A stretch of 23,703 nucleotides of DNA from positions 1-23,703 of IMG/VR virus record IMGVR_UViG_3300025426_000121; one strand, given 5' to 3'. Below, in pieces: positions 1 through 7,534 of the stretch (position 1 is the stretch's first letter; every line of letters begins with the position of its first letter). Source of the DNA: a virus. A program made the translations under genes and the position numbers. The notes beneath the pieces are model-generated. The model was not told the origin of the DNA. It did no database searches and was given only the letters and a program-made list of their open reading frames with translations.

Positions 1-43
1 AACCTACGGTCATATTGAACAGTGAATTTGAGGCTGTTGCCAT
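1..43 (-). CDS. 19: tail tube protein, N-terminal fragment (gp19-like)
   Basis: Only the first 14 codons lie in the window, reading MATASNSLFNMTVG; the gene runs off the left edge. The start is well supported: an AAGGAG ribosome binding site stands just upstream and a late promoter box lies at 63-70. Assignment to the tail tube (the inner tube polymer around which the sheath contracts) is inference from position, because in T4 gene 19 follows gene 18 directly, as here. Fourteen residues are too few to prove it. Confidence 0.6.
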   Translation of the reverse strand, partial: MATASNSLFNMTVG

Positions 44-62
44 TATATTGTCTCCTTAATAT

Positions 63-70
63 TATTTATC
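63..70 (-). promoter_or_regulatory. late promoter box for tail tube gene
   Basis: GATAAATA on the minus strand, 19 bases before the ATG at 43. It matches the T4 late promoter (TATAAATA) and the set found before other structural genes in this window. It lies just past the terminator of the sheath gene, so the tube has its own transcription start. Confidence 0.7.
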
Positions 71-74
71 TTTA

Positions 75-97
75 AAATAAAGACCCCCTGAGGGGTC
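75..97 (-). terminator. rho-independent terminator after tail sheath
   Basis: A six-pair stem (GACCCC at 82-87, GGGGTC at 92-97) with loop CTGA, followed on the minus strand by TTTATTTT. It starts five bases after the sheath stop codon. Confidence 0.85.
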
Positions 98-102
98 ATT
101 TA

Positions 103-3100
103 TTATTTCAATGCGGCGATTCCACCTGTATTCAATATACGTACTGGGATGTATATAAATTCAGTTGATTTCACTGGTTCAATTGCAATATCAATCCATA
201 GCTCATTTCTATCGATACGAGCAGGAGTGTTATTTGTATCATCACAAACTACCAAGTAATCATATAGACCACGTTTTGCAACTAAGTCGATGAATAGTGA
301 TTGAACAACACCTGTAATTTGACTACGTGTTAATGCATCATTTGGCTCGAATACGAATGGACGAGCAGCAATTTGTAGTTGATAGCGAATATAAGCTATC
401 AATCTTCCAACGTTTGTTCTGTCCATTGCAGTATTGCTAGCAAAGCTACTCTTATTACCGTAGTTCAATAATCCAAGACCTGTGAAGTAAGCCAATGGGT
501 TAATTTGATTTGTATACAATACATCACGTATTGATACACGATTCTTAACAGTAATAAATTCACCAGTTGAACTATTTAAGTAACCGATGTTTGTAGCATT
601 ATCAATAGTACCACGACGTGTACCAGCAGCTGCGAACCAAGGATAAGCAACTGTGTCATTACGCAAGAATGTACGCAACATCATGTGACTCGCAGGAACA
701 ACTGCATCTGCGCCTGTCAAGTCTGTTGTAATACCGCTTGGATAGAAAACACCTAAGTACTCATCACGTGTTACCCAACCTTCTTCGCCTGTACCTGTTG
801 CACCTACTGCGTTAGTAGCCCAGTTAGTAATACTAGTAGCTTGATCGTTTAATCTCAATGGTGTATCACCAATGATGTATGAAGTATTGTTACGCTCATT
901 GTTTAAGCCTACCATGTCTGGTTGTAACTCTGGATACCCAGGGCATGAAATTAAGTTAAAGAAGTTATCTTCTTCACGTATTGACATGTTAGTACCAATA
1001 GCAGCTCTGAGTGCCGTTACTATCATATGACGTTGTGCCTTACGGCCCATGTATGCAGAACCATCTTCCTTCAAACCGCTAGCACTTACCCAAGTATATG
1101 AATACTGAGGTAAGCTTCCACCTGCGTTAGGATAGTTACTTTGTGTAAAGTAATTTGTCTTAAACTCTTTAACATTATAACCTGAACGGCGTGTGTTGAA
1201 TAACAACATACCCTGTGGATATAATTCTGGGTTAGGACAATCTAAATCAACATAGTTGCTTGTCAATAAACTATTGATACTTGGAATAGGATCGTTTACA
1301 GGATCTACTGTTCCTGAAGTTCCCCAACGTGCATCAGCAAATAATATACCACTTGAACTTACTTGGTCTGTGTTATCAATAGATACCCATTGATCCACAC
1401 CTTGTACTTGTGTCCAACGTGATAAGTTAGGGAAGTTCTCTAAATCACTTGCATTCAACCATAGATCACCATATGACAATGGAGATCCAGTGCTTTGTGT
1501 AGTTGGTGAAGTAGTTGATATAAGAATACCAATTGGATCAGTTGCGTTGCTACCACTAGTCTTTGGATGACCCAATGAATCATAGTTTGTATTTTTATAT
1601 CCAACCCAAGTAGGTACACCTGCAACTGTCTTGTTAACCATGATATCAACTTCAGTATCAGTACTATAATACCAATATGTACCATTGACTGGATTTGCTG
1701 CAGGAGCACCTAACTCAGCAATATATGTTAACTCAACCCAATTTGACAATGCAGTAAAATATAATGGTCTAGCATTACCTGACAAATATGATACTTGACT
1801 TAATGCACCACCGGGTGCAGCTTGTACCACCATTCTAAGGTCATTTACACCATCTAGTCCACCTAATTGACTACCATGAATTGTTATTGTATCGCCTACT
1901 TGATAATGATGTCCAGCAGTAACTACGCTTGTAGCATCTTCAATGACATACTCACCTTTATAGTTGTGAATAGTAAATGTAGCATTTATACCTGAACCTG
2001 AACTTTCATCTTGAGTGATACCAGAGTGTCTATAGTCAACCAATATACCTTTACGTACACCTACTGTAACTGATGTAAATCCTAATTGATTAATCAACCC
2101 GTTACTTTCACCTGCTGCAGTCAAATCACTCAAATAAATCTCACCACCTAAAGTATGAATCAATTGAATTGAACCATCAGTTGTAATTTGTGCCTTTGTA
2201 TAAGGAATATTTAAAGCTCCCCAATTTAAGACAAATGATGTTGCATCAGTTCCTGTTGTTGTTATATAATAAGGATTTGTCGTTTGATTAGTACCCGGCA
2301 AAGATACGACAACGGTCAATACATTACCTGAAGTTATTGTAGGATTGGGGGTAGAACCAGTTACAATAGTAGGTCCTGTTACCAATCTACTAAACAATGT
2401 TACACCAGCATCTGGCGTTAAACCACCGTTGGTACTATTACCTGCCATAGCAAACACACTACCTGTTGGGATAGCTTGTCCACCTGAAGAGTCTAATGTT
2501 GCAATTGCAGTCAACTCATCAGAATATTTAGATACTGATACAGATTGGAAAGCTGCATTAGCTGCGCTATACTTAGATAATACTAAGTTCATTCCATTAC
2601 CAGCAGTACTTGTCTTAATCCATACAGAACCGCTTGGTCTTGGATAATCTTGACTACTTGTCCATAATGGCATTTGCGCACTTGTACCATAGGATACATC
2701 AGGTGCAAAGTAGTTACCTGCATCAATCCCGATATCAGATAATACTGAACCAGTACCTGCTGCAATTGTAATATAATTACCTGAACCATATTCAGAATAA
2801 TACAATGACAAAACGCCAGAACTAACTTCAGCATGAATATCTGTTGCGTTCAAGCTGTTAATGATTGTAGCAAGACTACCAATTGAGGTTGATGGTGGAA
2901 CTGATACTGTTAATGTATATGGTTTACCGTTACCAACAACAGTAATCGTAAACGAACCTGTAGCTAATGGGCTATTTACAGCTGACCCTGAAACTACTGG
3001 ATAATTATTTTTCCAATCTCTGCTGCCAACCTTTTGCCATGTGTTGTCCATTCCTTTATAAAAATAAGTTGAACTAGACAACATTCCTTGTGTGGGCAAT

Positions 3101-3690
3101 AATGGGATAACTGCGTAGTCACCGATATTACCTAATGTATTTGATGGGTACGGAGTACCATATAAATCAGGTCCTGACACAATACTTGCTGTATCAGTAA
3201 CAACAATTGGTGTTACTGCATCAAATCTGTGCAATGTTGAATTTAATTCATAAATTCCCCATGTTGAGTTTGTTGTATCTAACCAATATGTGCTATCTGG
3301 TGGGGGTCCAATTGGACGTGAGATTTTACCAACTAAAGCACCTAAATCAATATCAGCACGTAAAATCCAACATTGATTACTTACACCCAATAATGAATAA
3401 GCTGCCAATAAACCATATTCATTGAGTTCATATCCATGAATAGGTGTACCATTTGTAGTTTTATAGAAGAATGGGCTTCCGAATAAATTAACTAAATCAC
3501 GTTGGCTTGTAACTTGATATAGTTTGTTTGCATTTGCAGAGAGAGTTCCTGCGGCTATAGTAACTCCTGTTGAATCAGCTTTGTTGTTTGCTGTTGCTAA
3601 TAAAAGCAGGGGTACTGAACTTGAGGCAGCTGGTAAATATTGACTCTGATCAATAATATCTACTTCTACGCCAGGTGAATTTAGTGCCAT
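103..3690 (-). CDS. 18: contractile tail sheath protein (gp18-like), greatly enlarged
   Basis: Polymerises around the tail tube and contracts during infection. Identification rests on the N-terminus (MALNSPGVEVDIID, residues 1-14) and on a sheath-type C-terminal domain (about residues 870-1195), including IRYQLQIAARPFVFEPND and a final IAIEPVKSTEFIYIPVRI. At 1195 residues it is nearly twice T4 gp18 (659). The extra length lies roughly between residues 125 and 790. Residues 243-325 look like a flagellin-IN/FliD repeat, residues 448-548 like a second diverged copy, and five short aromatic motifs of the kind GxxWxxT (near 133, 205, 353, 670 and 740) suggest surface modules. The ribosome binding site is AAAGGA. 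A late box lies at 3744-3751 and a terminator at 75-97, so it is probably transcribed alone. Confidence 0.95.
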   Translation of the reverse strand: MALNSPGVEVDIIDQSQYLPAASSSVPLLLLATANNKADSTGVTIAAGTLSANANKLYQVTSQRDLVNLFGSPFFYKTTNGTPIHGYELNEYGLLAAYSLLGVSNQCWILRADIDLGALVGKISRPIGPPPDSTYWLDTTNSTWGIYELNSTLHRFDAVTPIVVTDTASIVSGPDLYGTPYPSNTLGNIGDYAVIPLLPTQGMLSSSTYFYKGMDNTWQKVGSRDWKNNYPVVSGSAVNSPLATGSFTITVVGNGKPYTLTVSVPPSTSIGSLATIINSLNATDIHAEVSSGVLSLYYSEYGSGNYITIAAGTGSVLSDIGIDAGNYFAPDVSYGTSAQMPLWTSSQDYPRPSGSVWIKTSTAGNGMNLVLSKYSAANAAFQSVSVSKYSDELTAIATLDSSGGQAIPTGSVFAMAGNSTNGGLTPDAGVTLFSRLVTGPTIVTGSTPNPTITSGNVLTVVVSLPGTNQTTNPYYITTTGTDATSFVLNWGALNIPYTKAQITTDGSIQLIHTLGGEIYLSDLTAAGESNGLINQLGFTSVTVGVRKGILVDYRHSGITQDESSGSGINATFTIHNYKGEYVIEDATSVVTAGHHYQVGDTITIHGSQLGGLDGVNDLRMVVQAAPGGALSQVSYLSGNARPLYFTALSNWVELTYIAELGAPAANPVNGTYWYYSTDTEVDIMVNKTVAGVPTWVGYKNTNYDSLGHPKTSGSNATDPIGILISTTSPTTQSTGSPLSYGDLWLNASDLENFPNLSRWTQVQGVDQWVSIDNTDQVSSSGILFADARWGTSGTVDPVNDPIPSINSLLTSNYVDLDCPNPELYPQGMLLFNTRRSGYNVKEFKTNYFTQSNYPNAGGSLPQYSYTWVSASGLKEDGSAYMGRKAQRHMIVTALRAAIGTNMSIREEDNFFNLISCPGYPELQPDMVGLNNERNNTSYIIGDTPLRLNDQATSITNWATNAVGATGTGEEGWVTRDEYLGVFYPSGITTDLTGADAVVPASHMMLRTFLRNDTVAYPWFAAAGTRRGTIDNATNIGYLNSSTGEFITVKNRVSIRDVLYTNQINPLAYFTGLGLLNYGNKSSFASNTAMDRTNVGRLIAYIRYQLQIAARPFVFEPNDALTRSQITGVVQSLFIDLVAKRGLYDYLVVCDDTNNTPARIDRNELWIDIAIEPVKSTEFIYIPVRILNTGGIAALK

Positions 3691-3743
3691 TTTACATTTC
3701 CTTTAAGTTATAATTGAGAGGCTCAAACGCCTTATCATACTTA

Positions 3744-3751
3744 TATTTAGC
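3744..3751 (-). promoter_or_regulatory. late promoter box for tail sheath
   Basis: GCTAAATA on the minus strand, keeping the TAAATA core of the late boxes in this window. It predicts a leader of about 50 bases before the sheath ATG at 3690. It is less close to consensus than the GATAAATA sites. Confidence 0.5.
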
Positions 3752-3802
3752 ATATCTGCTAGAAAAAGGCTGGTTATCTGAACCTTCGAAGGTTTATTTT
3801 AA

Positions 3803-3810
3803 TCTAAATA
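3803..3810 (+). promoter_or_regulatory. possible late promoter box abutting the next start codon
   Basis: TCTAAATA ends one base before the ATG at 3812. With T4 late spacing, transcription would start at or inside the first two codons, giving a leaderless message. No Shine-Dalgarno sequence is present upstream. Confidence 0.35.
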
Positions 3811-3811
3811 C

Positions 3812-4162
3812 ATGATGATTAGACCTATATGTAAAGAATGTAATAAAAACTATAGAGCCGTCAACTATAAACGTGACGGTGTCACACACTATCGTAGTAT
3901 ATGTGATGAGTGCGGATCTAAGAAGGTAAAGACCAAATCTAAAATAGCAAATTGGGAAAAGAAGGGTTATAAAAAGAAAACCACATGTGATTTATGTGGT
4001 TTCAAGTGTTCATATCCTAGTCAAATGACAGTATTCTATATTGACGGTAATCTAGAACATGTTGAATTCACAAATTTAAGAACTATTTGTTTAAACTGCG
4101 TAGAAGTTGTTAAAAGAAAAGATGTCAATTGGCGTAGAGGTGATTTACAAGTTGATTATTGA
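3812..4162 (+). CDS. small zinc-ribbon protein with degenerate HNH-like core
   Basis: A 116-residue basic protein of a type conserved in T4-like aquatic phages; function unknown. Four CxxC pairs are visible (C7/C10, C31/C34, C59/C62, C93/C96), enough for two zinc sites. Residues 74-96 follow the layout of an HNH nuclease core (a DGN turn, then TNLRTICLNC), but the histidines expected for catalysis are not seen, so it may bind nucleic acid without cutting it. Its last 18 bases overlap the end of the convergent dNMP kinase gene. ATG at 3812 or 3815 could be the start; neither has a ribosome binding site. Confidence 0.8.
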   Translation: MMIRPICKECNKNYRAVNYKRDGVTHYRSICDECGSKKVKTKSKIANWEKKGYKKKTTCDLCGFKCSYPSQMTVFYIDGNLEHVEFTNLRTICLNCVEVVKRKDVNWRRGDLQVDY

Positions 4163-4780
4163 TTCAACCTGTTTATATAAATCATCAATAGAACCATTGT
4201 TCTCTAAGTAATAATCGTAAGTCAATCCAACACTACTGTATTCACTTGCATGAATTTTAAGTTTTTCTAGTTTTGCTTTACTTAATGCCCACAATGAGTT
4301 ACCATTGGGTCCTTTATTATATTGAATTGCTGCATCATACCATTCTGGTTCAGGACCTCGCATTACTCTAATTGTAATGCCACCTGCATTTTTAATTGCT
4401 TTTACTTCATTGGCAAATCTACAGTCAGATATCACTACATTGTCAGTACTTTTTAGTAGCTTGTGTTCCAATGCGGCAATCCATATATCATCATGGAAGC
4501 CTTTGCGACATACTTCTGTTCCCCAGTACTGTAGAATCCATCGAGGAGTTAGATTAGGCATATCAAGTCTTTCTGCCCACCAAGGATCTACTTGTTCTCT
4601 CCACTCACGACTAGATTTTGTCGTACCCTCTAGCATTTCACGATCCCAACCAAAGACATGTGCTACTGCATCTTTAAGACTATTAGCAAAGCTTTCTTTT
4701 TTAAATCCATGAAATGTAGTAAGATAATTGGCAATTGTGTCTTTGCCGCTACCGATGAAACCACACACACCGACAATCAT
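4145..4780 (-). CDS. 1: deoxynucleoside monophosphate kinase (T4 gp1-like)
   Basis: Predicted to phosphorylate dNMPs to dNDPs with ATP, feeding phage DNA synthesis in the host cytoplasm. The P-loop is at the N-terminus (GFIGSGKDT, residues 7-15; K13 would bind the ATP phosphates). Further typical parts are residues 56-66 (TKSSREWREQV), LQYWGTEVCR near residue 83 and the strand VVISDCRFANEV near residue 115, with its DxRF signature. The length of 211 residues is near that of T4 gp1 (241). The start codon overlaps the stop of the upstream HNH gene in an ATGA, which implies translational coupling. Confidence 0.93.
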   Translation of the reverse strand: MIVGVCGFIGSGKDTIANYLTTFHGFKKESFANSLKDAVAHVFGWDREMLEGTTKSSREWREQVDPWWAERLDMPNLTPRWILQYWGTEVCRKGFHDDIWIAALEHKLLKSTDNVVISDCRFANEVKAIKNAGGITIRVMRGPEPEWYDAAIQYNKGPNGNSLWALSKAKLEKLKIHASEYSSVGLTYDYYLENNGSIDDLYKQVESIINL

Positions 4781-5622
4781 ATATTTTCCTTTTTATTTTT
4801 ACATTTATCCCCATGCCATCTAGCATAGTTCATGCTGTCAATTTCTTTGCTACAATGATAACATTTTATTTTAGGGGATACAAGTTTTTCGGTTCTTTTT
4901 CTTTGTCGTTGTTCATCTGTGTGTTTCTTACCAAAGAAACCATTTTTCTCACCAATATTAGCAACTTTCTTTTTAAGTTCGGCTGCTCGTTCTTCACCAT
5001 ACAATTCTTCAAATGTTTTGTTTTTATTGTAGGGTTCTCTTCCTTTTCTATTTTTAGATGCACTTTCTTTCCATGCATTGGACTTTGGTTTACTCGCATT
5101 AGCAGACATCTTTTGTTTAGTTTGTTCAGTGTGTTGTTTATTATAGAATGGATTATTTGGCCCTGTGTTAGCAATTGATTTCTCAATTCGCATCAATCTT
5201 GCTTTTTCTTTGCCATATAATTCTTCGTATGTTTTTCCTAGTAATCTATTTCGCAATTCTAGTTTGATTTGTTCATATTGTCTGGAAGTTAATGTTATAG
5301 TGCGTTGTTGATTATTACTACTAATACAGGTCATGTGGAGTGCGTTGAACATTTTAGTTTTAAATTTACCAGTAGTCATTCTAACTAAAAGTTTATGACA
5401 TAATAAATGTTCTCTGGGTGTTAGCCAAACTAAATTAGTAATATCATTCGCATCTCCTAAAATAGTGCCAGGAGCACCTTTTCTTTTGCGATTCAAGTAA
5501 AATGATTCAGGTATGATATGATGCTGTTCGTTTGGCTCTATATGACCTCTAGTAATTGCGTTATTTACAATAGTGTAGTACCACTTAGTGTATTTGTTCT
5601 GTAGGAAAATTTCTTGACTCAT
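4777..5622 (-). CDS. HNH homing-type endonuclease with NUMOD3-like repeats
   Basis: A free-standing HNH endonuclease of the mobile kind common in T4-like phages. The HNH core is at residues 34-76: a histidine pair (HHIIPESF), then N63 (NLVWLTPREH) and H72/H76. A tandem repeat of about 43 residues follows (129-171 and 201-242), each copy with EELYG and a NUMOD3-like segment (NPFYNKQHT, NGFFGKKHT) for DNA contact. The C-terminus carries a zinc finger (C254, C257, H270, C274). No ribosome binding site stands directly before the ATG; the only strong one (AGGAG at 5679-5683) precedes a 14-codon ORF ending five bases upstream. It overlaps the kinase start by four bases. Confidence 0.88.
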   Translation of the reverse strand: MSQEIFLQNKYTKWYYTIVNNAITRGHIEPNEQHHIIPESFYLNRKRKGAPGTILGDANDITNLVWLTPREHLLCHKLLVRMTTGKFKTKMFNALHMTCISSNNQQRTITLTSRQYEQIKLELRNRLLGKTYEELYGKEKARLMRIEKSIANTGPNNPFYNKQHTEQTKQKMSANASKPKSNAWKESASKNRKGREPYNKNKTFEELYGEERAAELKKKVANIGEKNGFFGKKHTDEQRQRKRTEKLVSPKIKCYHCSKEIDSMNYARWHGDKCKNKKENI

Positions 5623-5626
5623 ACAT

Positions 5627-5671
5627 TTACTTATGCGAACAGGATAAGATAAATGTGCTACTATTAATCAT
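5627..5671 (-). CDS. possible 14-codon leader peptide before the HNH gene
   Basis: Starts with ATG at 5671 behind AGGAG (5679-5683) and ends with TAA at 5627, five bases before the HNH start. Its ribosome binding site lies in the 3' arm of the hairpin at 5679-5709. It could couple or restrain translation of the endonuclease. The length allows chance occurrence. Confidence 0.3.
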   Translation of the reverse strand: MINSSTFILSCSHK

Positions 5672-5673
5672 GT

Positions 5674-5709
5674 AAAAACTCCTATCAGACACTTAGTATA
5701 TGACAGGAG
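5674..5709 (-). terminator. hairpin terminator after the 5733-6138 gene
   Basis: On the minus strand a nine-pair stem (CTCCTGTCA at 5709-5701, TGATAGGAG at 5687-5679, one G-U pair) is followed directly by TTTTT. The stem is less GC-rich than usual. The 3' arm also contains the AGGAG that would serve the 14-codon ORF, so the element may instead or also mask that site. Confidence 0.6.
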
Positions 5710-5732
5710 CATGAAAAAAGAAAGCGTTTATG

Positions 5733-6138
5733 TTATTTCATTAATTTTGACAGATTGGGATCTCGCATAATGAATTGTTCTGCTGTTTTTATTGCGCGTT
5801 GATCTAAATTATCTGATGTAAACAATTCTGCGGCATCATTCTTAGACAAAGGAACTAATTCAATTTTTTCTACTGGATTTGAAAAATAACAATTATCAGG
5901 TATGCCTTGATGTAATCCATCAACGTCTAGCCAAGTTTGATTATCAAATGATGACACTACACATAAATGACAAAAATTCGTATTCAGTTTCTTCCGTAAA
6001 GTCATCATAATACGATCCTGCCCAAGCTCCAAAAGGTAACCCTGTCAAATTGTGCAGAGCAAATGCCATAGTATCACAATTTCCCGTACGATAGGTAGAT
6101 TTTGGATCCCTATCTTCTAGTAACTCTCTGATCTTCAT
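5733..6138 (-). CDS. Cys-His-Asp peptidase-like protein, interrupted by a one-base frameshift
   Basis: Two overlapping frames (5944-6138 and 5733-6032) are halves of one protein. Removing one base from the A-run at 5972-5976 (T-run on the coding strand) joins them into 134 residues. The joined protein has a cysteine at the start of a helix (GNCDTMAFALHNLTG, C21), a histidine in a strand (EFCHLCVV, H57) and an aspartate pair (WLDVDG, D71/D73). This order resembles papain/NlpC or transglutaminase folds; the activity is inference. The frame breaks just before H57, so the unshifted product would lack His and Asp. The gene starts one base after gp13 ends and precedes a terminator, so it belongs to the gp13 late unit. 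Possible causes are sequencing error, a true mutation or ribosomal/polymerase slippage. Confidence 0.65.
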
Positions 6139-6139
6139 G

Positions 6140-6901
6140 TTAGCCTTGAATCCACGTTAAGGGAGCGGAGTAATCAACATAACGTTTGAGGTCTTCTAGT
6201 AAATCTTTCTGTTGGGCTAGACCTTCTGCTTTTAATGCAGTACCGTTTAAGCTTGTGCCGCCACCGGGACCAACAATTGATCCAAATTTTTCACGTGCTT
6301 CACCTAACGTTAGTTTTAATGTAGCTAACGTGAAATCACCTATCCAAACGCCGGCACCTGGATCTTGTAACAATTCTGCTTCAGGTCTTTGAGTGTCCGC
6401 CCATATCAAAATTTGTTCTCCATCACCTTTAATAGTTCTTACTAAGCGAATTTCTTTAGTCACTGGATTAAATGTGTAAACAACATATCCACCAAACATA
6501 CGTGCAGCTAATTCAATATAACCTGCATAAAAATCATATGTTGCTAAACCACCTGCATAATTATAATTTAATAGATACGTGTTAAGAATAGCACTACTGA
6601 ATGGATCGAATGAACTTGAACTTGGACCTGTTTCTAGACCAATTGTTCTACGAAATACTTGTCGTACATTGATAAACTCGCTGGGAAGTGTGTACGTATC
6701 AACATAAGATTGTAGTGTTAATAATGTATAAGATTCTACAGTGGCGTTTTGTGCACGTTGGCGGTATATTTTTAGTGCGTAATTGTATGCGGCTTCAAAG
6801 TGAGGAGGATCCAATTCTAGGTCAATAATACCCTCACCTAAACGATAGCGTAAGCCTTGAAATAATTGTTCTTTAAGTTCGTCTAATTTTACAACTGCCA
6901 T
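6140..6901 (-). CDS. 13: neck protein (gp13-like)
   Basis: In T4 gp13 joins gp14 in the neck that closes the packaged head and receives the tail. The family pattern is clear at the C-terminus: after a VWIGDFTLATLKLTLG segment come EAREKFGS, GPGGGTSLNG and LEDLKRYVD, matching the usual 'WGeNLkKF ... PGGvtLnG ... LeeEl' order. The N-terminus (LKEQLFQGLRYRLG, then ELDPPHFEAAYNYAL, residues 9-43) also fits. At 253 residues it is shorter than T4 gp13 (309). Its ribosome binding site (CTGGAG) is the 3' arm of a nine-pair hairpin that contains its late promoter. It lies on the opposite strand from gp14 and gp15, with three probably early genes between. Confidence 0.82.
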   Translation of the reverse strand: MAVVKLDELKEQLFQGLRYRLGEGIIDLELDPPHFEAAYNYALKIYRQRAQNATVESYTLLTLQSYVDTYTLPSEFINVRQVFRRTIGLETGPSSSSFDPFSSAILNTYLLNYNYAGGLATYDFYAGYIELAARMFGGYVVYTFNPVTKEIRLVRTIKGDGEQILIWADTQRPEAELLQDPGAGVWIGDFTLATLKLTLGEAREKFGSIVGPGGGTSLNGTALKAEGLAQQKDLLEDLKRYVDYSAPLTWIQG

Positions 6902-6907
6902 GTGATT

Positions 6908-6932
6908 CTCCAGATATTGTATTTATCTGGAG
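6908..6932 (-). promoter_or_regulatory. late promoter inside an RBS-masking hairpin (gp13)
   Basis: On the minus strand the arms CTCCAGATA (6932-6924) and TATCTGGAG (6916-6908) pair perfectly over nine bases with a seven-base loop. The late box GATAAATA (6927-6920) spans the 5' arm and loop. The gp13 ribosome binding site is in the 3' arm. A transcript reading through from 8710 would fold and hide it; one starting near 6914 lacks the 5' arm and leaves it free. Confidence 0.75.
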
Positions 6933-6944
6933 AATACTCAAGTA

Positions 6945-7355
6945 TCAAAGATCACCGTCTTGGCGATTTTCACTATAATAAGGATCAAACGAACCGCCGG
7001 GATAGCGTGATTCTAACTTCTTCACGTTTTCAGCAATGACTTCGTTAGGGTCTAGATCAAGTGCCCTGCATGCATTAACCCAGTACCACATGATATCACC
7101 TAACTCACGTTTCATGTGAAAGATATTTTCATCAGTTAGGGGTTTTCCTTGAAAGAAAATCTTTTTAGGAATCTCAATAAACTCACCTGCTTCGGCTGCC
7201 ATACCTAGACATGCAGTCAACAATAGACTAGGATTGATATTAGGATCACCGTTGCGCAACTCATTAATTCTAGGTGCTAGATAATCATAATTGTTACTTT
7301 CCCTTGAGGTAACTGCCTCTACAAACTTACTATATTTTTCTAAATCAATATTCAT
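6945..7355 (-). CDS. MazG-like nucleotide pyrophosphohydrolase
   Basis: All-alpha NTP pyrophosphohydrolase fold, predicted to hydrolyse nucleoside triphosphates (or alarmones) to monophosphates and pyrophosphate. The metal-binding ExxE ... ExxD signature is present: E55/E58 in AAEAGEFIE and E84/D87 in RELGDIMWYW, on two helices. The full length of 136 residues is normal for phage members. The start overlaps the stop of the upstream 60-codon gene in an ATGA, so the two are probably translated together. It is the last gene of the unit driven by the sigma70 promoter at 8717-8745. In aquatic phages MazG is an early metabolic gene thought to adjust nucleotide or ppGpp pools; that role is family knowledge, not shown here. 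Confidence 0.88.
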   Translation of the reverse strand: MNIDLEKYSKFVEAVTSRESNNYDYLAPRINELRNGDPNINPSLLLTACLGMAAEAGEFIEIPKKIFFQGKPLTDENIFHMKRELGDIMWYWVNACRALDLDPNEVIAENVKKLESRYPGGSFDPYYSENRQDGDL

Positions 7356-7534
7356 ATCATTTCCTTAAACATTTGTTTTCTTCCTCTTTCACCTATAGTG
7401 TCATCAAAAATTTCACGTGTTCTTTGTAACATTGCACAGGCTAACATCAATAGTTCATTTTCATCATCGGTTAGTTGAATACAATTATCTATTGGAACCA
7501 TCAGCTCATGCATTCGTTTTTCAATGTCAGTCAT
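7352..7534 (-). CDS. small conserved-type protein of unknown function
   Basis: Sixty residues, mostly helical and acidic in the first two thirds (MTDIEKRMHELMVPID, then DDENELLMLACAML) with a basic end. No motif is recognised. It is accepted as real because both borders are tight: its ATG overlaps the stop of the 384-codon gene by one base (TAATG) and its stop overlaps the MazG start (ATGA). This is a standard phage operon arrangement. Confidence 0.7.
   Translation of the reverse strand: MTDIEKRMHELMVPIDNCIQLTDDENELLMLACAMLQRTREIFDDTIGERGRKQMFKEMI

Noticed and set aside
1455-1709. Open frames inside the sheath gene (also at 2345, 2589 and 3207)
   Set aside because: They overlap the sheath gene throughout, lack ribosome binding sites and have compositions typical of out-of-frame reading.
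4377-4712. Plus-strand open frame of 111 codons antisense to dNMP kinase
   Set aside because: The kinase frame is clearly coding and no start signal or motif supports the antisense frame.
4813-5186. Open frames on both strands within the HNH gene
   Set aside because: One is Phe-rich and antisense to a lysine-rich gene, the other is a shifted reading of the HNH repeats.
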